The notes under the pieces are model-generated. The model was not told the DNA's origin, did no database searches, and worked only from the letters and a program-made list of their open reading frames with translations. Below, piece after piece: positions 51,768-61,055 of a DNA stretch of 64,000 nt (position 1 is its first letter; each line of letters starts with the position of its first letter). Source of the DNA: a bacterium (GTDB lineage: Bacteria > Myxococcota_A > UBA9160 > UBA4427); the NCBI GenBank assembly GCA_024742285.1, contig JANSYR010000012.1, positions 100,260-164,259 on the forward strand, in the 5' to 3' direction. The position numbers and the translations under genes are program-made.

Positions 51768-53498
51768 ATGGCAGAGAACCAGGAACTCCTCATTCGCGGC
51801 GGCAGGATCGTCGACGGCAGCGGCGCCCCCGCCTACGAAGCCGACCTCCGGATCCGGGGTGCTTCGATCGCCGAGATCGGCCCGAACCTCGCGCCGGCGC
51901 CCGGTGAGCGCGTCGTCGACGCCGCCGGCTGCATCGTTTCCCCGGGCTTCATCGAGAGCCACACCCACCTCGACGGCGTCATGTGGTGGCAGTCCGATCT
52001 CGCGCCGCTTCCCGGCAACGGCGTGACGAGCGTGATCGGTGGGAACTGCGGCTTCGCGCTCGCGCCGGCCCACGACGACCCGAAGGTCCGCGACGAGGTG
52101 ATCAAGATCTTCTCGTTCTTCGAGGATTTTCCCGAAGGCCCCTTCAAGAGCCATCTGCCCTGGGACTGGCGGACGTGGTCCGAGTACCGACGGTCGATGG
52201 AGGAGAACGTGAAGACGCCGATCCACTTCGGCGCCTTCGTGGGCCATATCGCCTTGCGGCTGGCCGCGATGGGCCTCGACGCCTGGGAGCGCCCCGCGAA
52301 GCCCGACGAGATCACCCGGATGGCCGAGCTGCTCGAGGACGCGCTCGCTGCGGGCGCGATGGGACTCTCCACGAACCTGATGGATCACGACGGACAGGAT
52401 CGTCCCGTGCCCTCGCTCCACGCCGACGACGCCGAATTCGAAGCGCTCCTCGCCGTACTCGCGCGCCATCCCGGCGTGACCCTCCAGGTCGTCGTGGACA
52501 GCCTGATGCGGATGACGGCGCAGCAATCGACGGAGCGGCTCGCGCGGCTTTCTGACCGGCTCCCGATCCGGATGCAGTGGGCCGGCGTGCCGACGCTGCA
52601 GTGGCAGCGGGACTTCGGCCTCCAGGCGCCGCTCGCGGAGCTGCACGAGCGCTTCGGTGCCGAGGGTCGCGACATCTGGACCGGCTACATGCACGTCCCG
52701 ATCACGACGGTCGCGTCGATTGAGCACTCGCTCCTCTTCGCGCAGTCGAACGACTACGTGTGGCACGAAGTCGTGACCGCAGAGAGCGAAGAGGCGAAGC
52801 TCGCGCTGCTGAAGGATCCCGAGTGGCGGGCCCGCGCGCGACACTCCTGGGACAAAGAGGCGAACCCGATCTCGCCCTTCCCGAAGCCGCAGGGGACGGT
52901 CCTCGACAACTCGGCGAATGACGTCGGACCGATCGGTGTGACCCTCGGCGAGTTCGCGGAAGAGCTCGGGGTCCACTGCTCCGACGCCCTCGCCGAGTGG
53001 TTCGTGCGGAACGGGGTGGCCTCGACGGTCACCATGCCGCCCTGGGAGAAAGACGAGGAGATGGTGGTTCGGTTGATGCGCGATCCGCGCTCGGTCGGGA
53101 ACATCAGCGACGCCGGGGCCCACGGTCAGATGTTCTGCGGGATCGGCTACAACCTCATGCTCTTCGACCACTACGTGCGCAACGGACTGATCACCGTCGA
53201 GGAAGCGGTCCACGTCCAGACCGGGAAGCTCGCTGATCATTTCGGGCTCGCGGATCGCGGGAAGCTCGCCCCCGGCAAGCGCGCCGACGTGACCGTCTTC
53301 TCCCTCGACGAGGTCGAGATGCGTCCCCAGGAGAAGACCTACGACGTGCCCGACGGCAAGGGCGGGACGACCTGGCGTTGGACCCGGGCGCCCGGCCCCG
53401 TCCGACTGACCGTCGCGAACGGCGAGGTGACCTTCGACCACGGCCGATTCACCGACGCCCGTCCGGGCGAGGTCCTGCAGCCCGAAGCGGTCGCGTGA
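51768..53498 (+). CDS. D-aminoacylase-like amidohydrolase (amidohydrolase 3 family)
   Basis: A 576-aa cytosolic metal hydrolase of the N-acyl-D-amino-acid deacylase group. The N-terminal small beta domain (LLIRGGRIVDGSGAPAYEAD) leads to SPGFIESHTHLDG with His65-x-His67 as metal ligands; TSVIGGNCGFALAP and the later NISDAGAHGQMFCGIGYN (ligand Asp) are typical. The protein is about 80-90 residues longer than the classical D-aminoacylases but fits the actinobacterial and proteobacterial sub-group. The substrate is unknown; position between a Baeyer-Villiger enzyme and a dehydrogenase suggests hydrolysis of a lactone or amide in the same path. It begins 47 bases after the monooxygenase stop. Confidence 0.92.
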   Translation: MAENQELLIRGGRIVDGSGAPAYEADLRIRGASIAEIGPNLAPAPGERVVDAAGCIVSPGFIESHTHLDGVMWWQSDLAPLPGNGVTSVIGGNCGFALAPAHDDPKVRDEVIKIFSFFEDFPEGPFKSHLPWDWRTWSEYRRSMEENVKTPIHFGAFVGHIALRLAAMGLDAWERPAKPDEITRMAELLEDALAAGAMGLSTNLMDHDGQDRPVPSLHADDAEFEALLAVLARHPGVTLQVVVDSLMRMTAQQSTERLARLSDRLPIRMQWAGVPTLQWQRDFGLQAPLAELHERFGAEGRDIWTGYMHVPITTVASIEHSLLFAQSNDYVWHEVVTAESEEAKLALLKDPEWRARARHSWDKEANPISPFPKPQGTVLDNSANDVGPIGVTLGEFAEELGVHCSDALAEWFVRNGVASTVTMPPWEKDEEMVVRLMRDPRSVGNISDAGAHGQMFCGIGYNLMLFDHYVRNGLITVEEAVHVQTGKLADHFGLADRGKLAPGKRADVTVFSLDEVEMRPQEKTYDVPDGKGGTTWRWTRAPGPVRLTVANGEVTFDHGRFTDARPGEVLQPEAVA

Positions 53499-53556
53499 GC
53501 ACGGCTTCGGCTCGCTAGCGCGGCGACGCGAGACGATCCCGAGAGGAGAGCCCGGC

Positions 53557-54336
53557 ATGGGACGATTGGATGGCAAGGTGGCCCTGGTGAGCGGCGGCGC
53601 GCGCGGGCTGGGTCTCGCGATGGTCGAGGAGTTCCACGAGGAGGGAGCGCAGGTCGTGATCGGCGATCTGCTGATCGAGGAGGCCCGCGCGGCGGCCGAC
53701 GAGCTCGGGTCGGGATGCGAGGTCGTGACCCTCGACGTCACGAGCGAGGAGAGCTGGGCGGCGGCCATGCAGGCCACGGTGGCGGCGTTCGGGGGCCTCG
53801 ACGTGCTCGTGAACAACGCCGGCACGGCGGAGGGATCCGCCTTCGCAGACACCACCCTCGAGAGCTATCGGCGCGTCACCGAGGTGAACCAGACGGGCGT
53901 CTTCCTGGGCATGCGCGCGGCGGTCGAACCGATGACGGCCCGGGGCGGCGGCTCGATCGTGAACATCTCCTCGATCGACGGCCTGGTCGGTGCGACCGGC
54001 ATCATCTCCTACATCGCGAGCAAGTGGGCCGTCCGCGGCATGACCAAGGCGGTCGCGATGGAGCTCGCGCCCCTCGGCATTCGTGTGAACTCGATTCATC
54101 CGGGGCACGTGCATACGCTGCTTGCTTCCGAGCCCGGCCAGGATCGTGCGCCGATCGAGGCGATGATCGAAGAGCACACGCGTCGCTATGCGGCGATGCG
54201 ACGGACCGGGACGCCGCGTGAGATCGCGAAGCTCGCGGCCTTCCTCGCCTCGGACGACAGCTCCTACAGCACCGGCTCCGAGTTCGTCGCCGACGGCGGA
54301 TTCACCGCGGGCTACCCGTCTCCGGGATCGTCCTAG
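53557..54336 (+). CDS. Short-chain dehydrogenase/reductase (SDR)
   Basis: A 259-aa classical SDR oxidoreductase. The cofactor motif VSGGARGLGLAM (GxxxGxG), the NNAG motif (VLVNNAGTAEG), catalytic Ser139 (NISSIDG), Tyr152 and Lys156 (YIASK) are all present. The Asp at the end of the second strand (IGDLLIEEA) favours NAD(H). It resembles 3-alpha/20-beta-hydroxysteroid and cyclic alcohol dehydrogenases, fitting a role just before the Baeyer-Villiger step (alcohol to ketone). It starts 58 bases after the amidohydrolase and closes the run. The 244-base gap after it shows no gene. Confidence 0.95.
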   Translation: MGRLDGKVALVSGGARGLGLAMVEEFHEEGAQVVIGDLLIEEARAAADELGSGCEVVTLDVTSEESWAAAMQATVAAFGGLDVLVNNAGTAEGSAFADTTLESYRRVTEVNQTGVFLGMRAAVEPMTARGGGSIVNISSIDGLVGATGIISYIASKWAVRGMTKAVAMELAPLGIRVNSIHPGHVHTLLASEPGQDRAPIEAMIEEHTRRYAAMRRTGTPREIAKLAAFLASDDSSYSTGSEFVADGGFTAGYPSPGSS

Positions 54337-54580
54337 CTCGCCTGAGGGCCTCGCGGCGGCGAAGTGCGGCCCGATACCCGCGTCCATCCACCGCCCCTCG
54401 TCGGGCGCGCGCGTGCGGGCGATCGCGCGCGGTCGCATTCGGCCTCGAACCGTCCCCGGCGTCCCGGAACGCGCTTCCCGGTTGCGGGAAACGGTACTCG
54501 CGTCCCCCATTTCCTGCTGGACTCCGCGACGCGAATCGGGTCATGATGCCTCGATCCAGCTTCCGAGGAGACCGACCCGC

Positions 54581-56008
54581 ATGCGATCGATTTTGACGAT
54601 GACCCTTCTGCTCTGCCTGAGCTGGGCGACGACCGCGTCTGCCTGGTTCGAGCAGGAAGTCGAAGTCCCCCAGGACACGCGCGAATTCTTCGTCGACGAG
54701 ACGAAGCTTCCCTTCGACCCGGTTCCCTTCCTGCCCGCGCAGCAGTACTGGGGCATCGACGAGGGGGCGGGCTATCGGATCGAGGTGCCGGAGGCCTGGA
54801 ACGGCGATCTCGTCGTCTATACCCACGGCTTCCGCGGCGAGTCGCCGGAGCTGACCGTCGACAACCCGCCGCTCCGCGAGTACCTCCTCGCCAACGGCTA
54901 CGCCTGGCTCGCGTCGAGCTATTCGAGGAACTACTACGACGTGCGTGCCGGCGTCGAGAGCACGAACAGCCTGGTCCGGTTCTTCAAGGCGAACATCGCC
55001 GAGCCGAATCGGATCTACATGACGGGCTTCTCGATGGGCGGGCACGTGATCGGGGCCGCGATCGAGCAGTTCCCGAACTTCGCCTGTCCAGACGGCCGAC
55101 GCGGTCGCTTCTGCCGCCGGATCGTCGACCTGCTCGGGAAATTCTCGGGTGGCGTCAAGTACGACGGTGCGAACCCGCTCTGCGGCGTGATGGGCGACGA
55201 AGCCCTCTTCGACTACTTCGGCGACTTCGCCTACGCCGCCGAGACGCTCGCCGGCGCGCCGTCGGAGTTTCCGCCGCCCCCCGACTACTTCGACCGGATC
55301 TTCCTGCCGACGATCTCGGCGCTCTACCTGAACCCGCTGGAACTCCTCGGTCCCAACGGCGCCGCGGCGATCCCGAACGCACAGGGGGAGAAGCTCCGCA
55401 CGTTCACGACGCAGATCTCGGGTGGTCCTCGGCCGCTCGGGGACGCGGCCTTCCCGTTCTTCCAGCAGCTGCTCTTCAGCTTCGCCGGCGCGGACGGCAC
55501 CCTCGACGGGATCGTGTCGGGCAACATCTTCGACAACACCGATCGCGCCTATCAGCTCGATGCGGACCCGGCGGTCTCCGCCGAGGAGCAGGCCTTCAAC
55601 GATGCGATCCTGCGAGTCGCGCGAGACCCGGGTGTCAATCCGCCTCAGTTCCTGCGCGTGAGCCGCGTGCCGATCATCACGGGCCGGGTCGACATCCCGG
55701 TCGTCTCCGTGCACACGACGGGCGATCTCTTCGTGCCCTTCAAGATGCAGCAGATCTACGCCGAGGAAGCCGCGTCTCGCGGTCGCTCGCACAATCTGGT
55801 CAGCCGCGCGACGCGCGCGATCGGCCACTGCGAGTTCTCGCCGGAGGAGCTGATCGAGAGCTTCGACGACATGGTGAGCTGGGTGGAAGACGGCGTGCGT
55901 CCGGCCGGGGACGACATCCTCGATCCGGCCACGGTCGCGGACCCGCTCTTCGGCTGCGGCTTCTCTCGCGGCACGACGGCCTCGCGCCCCTTCGCGCCCT
56001 GTCCCTGA
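54581..56008 (+). CDS. Secreted alpha/beta hydrolase
   Basis: A 475-aa exported hydrolase. The signal peptide is MTLLLCLSWATTASAWF (cleavage near SAW or ASA). The fold has VVYTHGFRGESPEL (oxyanion region), nucleophile elbow TGFSMGGHVIG with Ser151, acid Asp382 in HTTGDLFVPF and His416 in AIGHCEF. Cys pairs (for example around 169-178, 204 and near the C-terminus) suggest disulfides, as in secreted depolymerases and lipases. It could cleave a polymer or lipid outside the cell; the exact substrate is unknown. I start at the ATG at 54581 with GAGGAG upstream. A strong terminator hairpin follows. Confidence 0.88.
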   Translation: MRSILTMTLLLCLSWATTASAWFEQEVEVPQDTREFFVDETKLPFDPVPFLPAQQYWGIDEGAGYRIEVPEAWNGDLVVYTHGFRGESPELTVDNPPLREYLLANGYAWLASSYSRNYYDVRAGVESTNSLVRFFKANIAEPNRIYMTGFSMGGHVIGAAIEQFPNFACPDGRRGRFCRRIVDLLGKFSGGVKYDGANPLCGVMGDEALFDYFGDFAYAAETLAGAPSEFPPPPDYFDRIFLPTISALYLNPLELLGPNGAAAIPNAQGEKLRTFTTQISGGPRPLGDAAFPFFQQLLFSFAGADGTLDGIVSGNIFDNTDRAYQLDADPAVSAEEQAFNDAILRVARDPGVNPPQFLRVSRVPIITGRVDIPVVSVHTTGDLFVPFKMQQIYAEEAASRGRSHNLVSRATRAIGHCEFSPEELIESFDDMVSWVEDGVRPAGDDILDPATVADPLFGCGFSRGTTASRPFAPCP

Positions 56009-56046
56009 TCGGGCCTCGCCCCGATCCGCTCGCCTGAGCGAGTCCG

Positions 56047-56112
56047 GGTCCCACGACGCCCCGCCCGCTGCTCCCACCCGGGAGTGCGGCGCGGGGCGTT
56101 CTCGTGGGGACC
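56047..56112. terminator. Strong bidirectional terminator hairpin
   Basis: A perfect 9-bp stem ACGCCCCGC/GCGGGGCGT is extended by GGTCCCACG/CGTGGGGACC with one bulge. It stands between the convergent hydrolase (+) and coiled-coil (-) genes. Confidence 0.75.
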
Positions 56113-56144
56113 GGCCGTGAGCGCATCGGCCCGCTGCGGCGCGT

Positions 56145-56675
56145 CTATTCCGATGCAGGGGCCCGCGAGACAGCGGCCTCGGCGCGACCCACGCGCGCTT
56201 CGGCGGCGGCGAGGGCCTCCTCCGCCTCGACGACCTTCGCGAAGCGCGCTTCGTAGCGCTCGATGATCGGGTTCAGCTGATCCATGCCTTCGAAGGCGTA
56301 GCGCGCCGGGTCCTCGCCGCGTTCCTCGATGTTCTCGACGAACTGCTCGACCGCTTCGACCTCGCGCTCGAGTTCGTCGAGCTGGCGTTCGGCCTCGCGG
56401 AGGGTCTCGCGCGCACCGGCCAGCTGGCTTCGAGCGGCTTCGAGCTCCGCCTCCGGGTCGAGGGCGATGGCGGCTTCGGCCGCCGAGTCGTCTGCGGACC
56501 TCGTTTCGCGAGTCGCGCCGAGGCCGCGGGTCCCAGCGCCGTCTTCTGTCGCCGCACCGGGCCGCGGCGCCGCGTCGCCCGCGGGCGCTTCGGGCGCGGA
56601 CGGTCGCAGGAGCGCGACCGCAACGCCGAGGGCGAGGATTCCGAACAATCCGAGGATGACGCCACGCGCGTTCAC
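56145..56675 (-). CDS. Membrane-anchored coiled-coil protein of unknown function
   Basis: A 176-aa protein. Residues 5-23 (GVILGLFGILALGVAVALL) are one membrane helix; a low-complexity Ala/Pro/Gly/Thr linker (25-65) follows, then a long acidic coiled coil (about 72-170: ELEAARSQLAGARETLREAE, LDELEREVEAVEQFVEN, VVEAEEALAAAEARVGRAEA). No catalytic motif and no known family. It probably faces the periplasm as a spacer or sensor. It is convergent with the secreted hydrolase and lies 90 bases downstream of the small cytochrome c gene on the same strand. Confidence 0.75.
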   Translation of the reverse strand: MNARGVILGLFGILALGVAVALLRPSAPEAPAGDAAPRPGAATEDGAGTRGLGATRETRSADDSAAEAAIALDPEAELEAARSQLAGARETLREAERQLDELEREVEAVEQFVENIEERGEDPARYAFEGMDQLNPIIERYEARFAKVVEAEEALAAAEARVGRAEAAVSRAPASE

Positions 56676-56765
56676 GACCGACCGATGACCTCCGCGGCCA
56701 GAACCTAGCGTGGTCTCCGGGGCACAGAGCCGACGATTCTTCTTCGGCTGCGCCCGGAAGGGCCG

Positions 56766-57134
56766 CTACCGCTCCTGGACCGACTGCAGGTCGTTGGCGA
56801 CGCGCCAGATGAGACCGACGGCCTCGCCGTCGCTGCCGTCCTCGCCCGCGAGGTTCCTGCCCCAGACGGGCATGTCGCTGGTTCCCTGGGCCCGCGGCAT
56901 CGTCGTCCCCGGCACGTAGGCGACGAATCGGGTCCCCAATGGGTGCCCGTACTTCGAGCGGAGCCGGGTCAGCGCCGGGGGCGGCGGCGTCAGCGCGTTC
57001 GCGACCGGCCCCTGCCCATCGGCCTCCGCGCCGTGACAGGCACTGCAATCGCGGAGGTACGGCCCGTGTCCGCGGAGTGCGTTCGCCTCCGCGATCGAGG
57101 CCACGCGCATCAGGACCGCGACCCGAGTCGCCAT
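56766..57134 (-). CDS. Small c-type cytochrome
   Basis: A 122-aa single-heme cytochrome c. GPYLRDCSACHGAEADGQGP holds the heme site CSACH, and TTMPRAQGTSDMPVWGRNLA gives the likely Met ligand region; the spacing is typical of class I cytochromes of about 90-100 residues. A clear signal peptide is missing with the ATG at 57134, yet heme attachment occurs in the periplasm, so the true start may lie further upstream (an ATG at 57254 adds an Arg/Ala-rich stretch) or the signal has decayed. It is divergent from the double CoA-transferase gene. Role: electron carrier for a periplasmic dehydrogenase. Confidence 0.72.
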   Translation of the reverse strand: MATRVAVLMRVASIAEANALRGHGPYLRDCSACHGAEADGQGPVANALTPPPPALTRLRSKYGHPLGTRFVAYVPGTTMPRAQGTSDMPVWGRNLAGEDGSDGEAVGLIWRVANDLQSVQER

Positions 57135-57326
57135 CCGCGGGGATCGACGGCCCGACCGAACCGCTGCGTGCCGGGCTGGAAGCGACGCGGCTCGCACTGA
57201 GCGTCGAGCAGCTGCTGCCCGCGGGCGCGTCGCCGTCGGTGAGGGCCGGTTCATCGTCGCGGCCCGCAGGCCGTCTTTCCCGGTACGCTCTGGACCGGGC
57301 CCCGAGCGGGCCCGGGGAGGGCGCCC

Positions 57327-59720
57327 ATGAGGACTGGTTCGGGGATCGCGTCGGAGCTTCGAGTCGTCGAGATCGGGTCGAGTCTGTCGGTCGCGTTGGC
57401 GGGCATGACGCTGGCCGACGCGGGCGCGGAAGTGATCTCGATCGAGAAGCCGGGCGGCAGCCTGCTTCGGCACGAGCCCGGCTTCGCGATGTGGGGCCGG
57501 GGCAAGCGCAGCTGCGAGCTCGATCTCGCCGTGCCGGCCGGGCACGACCGGATGCTCGAGCTCGTCCGATCGGCCGACGTCGTGTTGCTCGGAATGAAGC
57601 CGGCGAGCCTGGATCGCCTGCAGCTGGGCTACGAGCACCTCGCGGACGGCGCCGACCATCTCGTCCATGCAACGCTTACGGGCTTCGGGCCGAGCGGGCC
57701 CTACCGTGACGTGCCGGTCTACGATGCGGTCATGCAGGCCCGGGGCGGAAGGATGTACGACTTCTCGCCCATGCACGGCGGAACGCGTCCCGCGTTCGCG
57801 GCGGCGATGGTGCCGACCTACGGCGCGGCGATGGCGCTCCTGACCGGTGTGTTCGGGGCGCTGCGCGAACGGCTGCGGAACGGCGGGCGCGGTCAGCGAA
57901 TCGAGACGAGCATGGCCCGGGCCCTCACGGTCTACGACCTGACGGGATGGATGCCCGGTGGCCCGCCGCCGCTTCGCACGGAGGACGTGCCCTTCCTGCC
58001 CTACAGCGTCGCGCGCACCCGCGACGGGGTCTGGATCCAGTTCGCGCAGAACGGTCCCGCGCTCTTCGCGGACTTCCTGCGCGTCCTCGGGCTCGAGGAC
58101 GAGATCGCCTACCTGGACGCGATGTCGCCCACGGCGGATCCCGCGCTCAAGCGGCACCACCGCGATCTCGTGCAGGCGAAGATCCGGGAGAAGACCTGGC
58201 AGGAGTGGCAGGCGATCTTCGCCGACGAGCGGAACCTCTCCGCGGAGCCTTTCCACGCGCCGGGTGAAGCGCTCTCCCACGCGCAGTTCGAGGCGATCGG
58301 AGACGTCGCCCTGGTCGCCGACGCGGAAGGGCGACCGACGCGGCAGCTCGGTCCCCTCTTCGACGTGCCTTCCCGCCCGCTCGCGCCGGCGGGGTCCGCA
58401 CCCGGCGCAGCGGAGGCGACGGTGGCCTTCTCGGGACCGCCGGCGGCGGACGTTCCCGAAGCGAAGCCGACCGGGGACGACGTCGGAGCAGGTCTGCTCG
58501 CGGGCGTGACCGTGCTCGAGCTCGGCATGTGGATCGCCCTGCCTTTTGCGGCGACCCAGCTCGCCGAGCTCGGCGCGCGCGTGATCAAGCTCGAGCCGCT
58601 CGAAGGCGATCCGATGCGCACGACGGGACCGGTCGCGTTCAAGATCGTGCAGGGCAAGGAGAGTCTGGCCCTCGATCTCAAGCGACCCGAGGCGACCGAG
58701 ATCGTGCATCGCCTGGCCGAGCGTGCTGACGCGGTCCTCCACAGCTACCGACCCGGCGTCCCGGAACGACTCGGTATCGACTTCGCGACGCTCTCCGAGA
58801 GGAATCCGAGCCTCGTCTATCTGTACAACGGCTCCTACGGCTCGCGCGGACCGAAGAGTCCGGCCCCGGCCTTTCACGTCACGGGTGGAGCCGTCGCGGG
58901 TGGCGCCTGGGCGCAGGCGGGTGCGGGCTGCCCACCGCCGCCCGATGCGGTGCTCTCGGACGAAGAACGCGCGCAGGTGTCGCGACGGCTCGAGCTCGCG
59001 AACGAAGCGAACCCGGACTTCAACTCGGCGGTCACGGCGGCCGCCGCGACGGCGATGGGCCTCTATCACCTCGAAAGAACGGGGGAGGCCATCGAGCTCG
59101 AGACGCGCATGATGCTCTCGAACGCCATGATGATGTCGCCGGACTTCGTGGCGTTCGCGGGGCGGCCTCCGTCGCGAGAGGTGGACGCGGAGCTCGACGG
59201 CTACGGGCCGCTCTACCGTCTCTATCCCGCCGCGACGGGCTGGGTATTCGTCGCGGCGCCACAGCAGCGGGACTTCGAGCGGTTGTGTGCGGCGCTCGGG
59301 CTCGAGACGGCCGCGACGGACGATCGTTTCGCGAACGCCGAAGCGCGTGAGCGAAACGCCGACGCGCTCGTGGAGGCGCTCGGCGCGGCGATCGCGAAGC
59401 GCGACGCCGACGCGCTCGAGGCGGAGCTCTCGGCGCGAGGCGTCGCCTGCATGCGGGCGGACGCGGGCACGTACCGGACCTGGCTCTTCGAGCAGGATTG
59501 GGCCCTCGAGCAGGGCGTCGTCGTCGACGTCGCCGAATCGATGGCGGGCGGATATCGACGCTACGGCGCGCCGCTCACGAACGATCACCCGGCCGAGCTG
59601 CGCGGCGCCCGACCGGCCGGCGCCGAGACGCGTTCGCTCCTCGCCGAGCTCGGCTATTCGCCGGTCGAGATCGAGGGACTGCTCGCGGAGAGGGTCGTGG
59701 CCGTGGCCGAGGAGGGCTGA
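57327..59720 (+). CDS. Double CaiB/BaiF CoA-transferase (two domains in one chain)
   Basis: A 797-aa protein made of two family III CoA-transferase halves. Half 1 (about 5-380): LRVVEIGSSLSVALAGMTLA, GAEVISIEKPGGSLLR, and PVYDAVMQARGG with Asp133 as catalytic residue. Half 2 (about 395-790): VTVLELGMWIALPFAATQLA, GARVIKLEPLEGDPMRTTGP, and PAFHVTGGAVAGG, where His517 replaces the catalytic Asp. So only the first half looks active, and the second may be structural, replacing one subunit of the interlocked homodimer usual for the family. The substrate is unknown; context suggests activation of steroid- or terpenoid-like acids. Confidence 0.93.
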   Translation: MRTGSGIASELRVVEIGSSLSVALAGMTLADAGAEVISIEKPGGSLLRHEPGFAMWGRGKRSCELDLAVPAGHDRMLELVRSADVVLLGMKPASLDRLQLGYEHLADGADHLVHATLTGFGPSGPYRDVPVYDAVMQARGGRMYDFSPMHGGTRPAFAAAMVPTYGAAMALLTGVFGALRERLRNGGRGQRIETSMARALTVYDLTGWMPGGPPPLRTEDVPFLPYSVARTRDGVWIQFAQNGPALFADFLRVLGLEDEIAYLDAMSPTADPALKRHHRDLVQAKIREKTWQEWQAIFADERNLSAEPFHAPGEALSHAQFEAIGDVALVADAEGRPTRQLGPLFDVPSRPLAPAGSAPGAAEATVAFSGPPAADVPEAKPTGDDVGAGLLAGVTVLELGMWIALPFAATQLAELGARVIKLEPLEGDPMRTTGPVAFKIVQGKESLALDLKRPEATEIVHRLAERADAVLHSYRPGVPERLGIDFATLSERNPSLVYLYNGSYGSRGPKSPAPAFHVTGGAVAGGAWAQAGAGCPPPPDAVLSDEERAQVSRRLELANEANPDFNSAVTAAAATAMGLYHLERTGEAIELETRMMLSNAMMMSPDFVAFAGRPPSREVDAELDGYGPLYRLYPAATGWVFVAAPQQRDFERLCAALGLETAATDDRFANAEARERNADALVEALGAAIAKRDADALEAELSARGVACMRADAGTYRTWLFEQDWALEQGVVVDVAESMAGGYRRYGAPLTNDHPAELRGARPAGAETRSLLAELGYSPVEIEGLLAERVVAVAEEG

Positions 59721-59757
59721 CCGCCACGAACCGCTGGGACTCGGCGAAGGCCCGAAC

Positions 59758-60234
59758 TCAGGCCCGGGTCCAGCGACTCTCGAACAGGTCGCCCGGCTCG
59801 AAGGGCCGCAGGTCGACGTAGATCCGCTCGTAGCCGGTCTTCTGGATCAACCATTCGCCGTCGCGCTTCACGTACTCATCGGCATAGAAGGCCGTGCCGG
59901 TCAGGATCGATCGAGCCGGCATCTCGGGTAGCGCTGGGCCGTTGTTGATGACGCGATCCTCGAGATACCAGGTGCCGGTCGCGGCAGTCTCGCTGGTCAG
60001 TCGGATTTCGGGGTGGTGGACCTGATGCATCGTGACCAGCTCGTTCTCCATCGCGTCGCGGAGCCAGGCGACGATCGCGTCTCGTCCCTCATAGGCGTTC
60101 TTCCCACCGTCGTACGCGGAGACGGCGTCCGGGGCGAAGGTGCTGGCGAGCAGATCCCAGAGCTTGCAGTCGACGGCGCGCAGATAGCGGTACTTGAGCT
60201 GGCGGATCGCTTCGATCTCTTCGAGGGGATTCAT
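59758..60234 (-). CDS. SnoaL/NTF2-like protein
   Basis: A 158-aa member of the NTF2-like alpha+beta barrel family (SnoaL/ring-hydroxylating dioxygenase beta/ketosteroid isomerase fold). EEIEAIRQLKYRYLRAVDCK, FAPDAVSAYDGGKNAYEGRD, HQVHHPEIRLTSETAATGTW and KRDGEWLIQKTGYERIY fit the family pattern. The ATG at 60234 has AGGAG 8 bases upstream; the longer open frame has no support. It ends 38 bases after the double CoA-transferase on the opposite strand. These folds bind small hydrophobic ligands and may isomerise or dehydrate them. Confidence 0.9.
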   Translation of the reverse strand: MNPLEEIEAIRQLKYRYLRAVDCKLWDLLASTFAPDAVSAYDGGKNAYEGRDAIVAWLRDAMENELVTMHQVHHPEIRLTSETAATGTWYLEDRVINNGPALPEMPARSILTGTAFYADEYVKRDGEWLIQKTGYERIYVDLRPFEPGDLFESRWTRA

Positions 60235-60393
60235 CGGAGTCTCCTGCATGGGGAACGGGTGGGGAAGAGGGCTCCGATGATGTTGGCAAGCTCTGGGCGG
60301 ATCGCCAGGATCGATCGATGACCGACATCGCCAGGCCTGGCGGGTGGTACGCTCGGGTGGGTCGATCCGCGATCGGGAAGAGAAGGGGGCGTC

Positions 60394-60873
60394 ATGACTG
60401 TCGATGAACGCGAGCTCAAGGAAACCGTGGCTTGCATCGCGATCCAGAGGCTGCTGGCTGCCTACGCCGATGCAGTCAACCGCAGGGCCTGGGGCGAGTT
60501 CACGGATCTCTTCCAGGACGATGCGGTGATCGAGATTACGCCGTCGAAGAGCCAGGCCCTCGTCGTCGAGGGGCCCCGCGCGCTCGGCGACTTCATCGGT
60601 GAGGCGATCGAGGGCTTCGAGTTCTTCCAGCTCGTCTTCCTGAACTCCCACTTCGAGATCCAGGCGTCGGAGGGGACGGCGACGGGCCGGAACTTCATGG
60701 TGGAGATGCGCCAGGACCGGGCATCGGGTCGATGGACCCGCGTCTTCGGCGTCTATCACGATCGCTACCGCCGGGTCGACACCCGCTGGCGCTTCGAGCA
60801 TCGCGCCTTCCATGCGCTGGCGGCCACCGCCGGACGCGACAACCACGTCTTCGACTTCCCCTCGGTCGGCTGA
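60394..60873 (+). CDS. SnoaL/NTF2-like protein
   Basis: A 159-aa NTF2-fold protein. ACIAIQRLLAAYADAVNRRA, EFTDLFQDDAVIEITPSKSQ, ALGDFIGEAIEGFEFFQLVF and GVYHDRYRRVDTRWRFEHRA show the barrel with the conserved Asp/His-like pocket. It is divergent from another NTF2-like gene (159 bases between), about 30% alike at a glance only in the general pattern, so the two are relatives rather than a recent duplication. A possible hairpin terminator follows. Confidence 0.9.
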   Translation: MTVDERELKETVACIAIQRLLAAYADAVNRRAWGEFTDLFQDDAVIEITPSKSQALVVEGPRALGDFIGEAIEGFEFFQLVFLNSHFEIQASEGTATGRNFMVEMRQDRASGRWTRVFGVYHDRYRRVDTRWRFEHRAFHALAATAGRDNHVFDFPSVG

Positions 60874-60875
60874 TC

Positions 60876-60894
60876 GCGCGCGAGGGGCGCGCGC
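60876..60894 (+). terminator. Stem-loop after the second SnoaL-like gene
   Basis: GCGCGC pairs with GCGCGC over a 7-base loop just after the stop codon. The repeat is simple and lacks a T-tract, so support is moderate. Confidence 0.35.
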
Positions 60895-61055
60895 CGGCAA
60901 CCCGAGCGTCCCCTGGGCCCCGTGCTCGCCCGAATGGTGCCCGGGTGGGATCCGTCCCGAATCGGATCGAGGTCGCTCGGCGGCAGGCAGGAGCGTGCTT
61001 CAGGCACCCACGCCCCCGGCCGATACGAAGGTCGAAGAGGGCGAGGGCGACGAGG

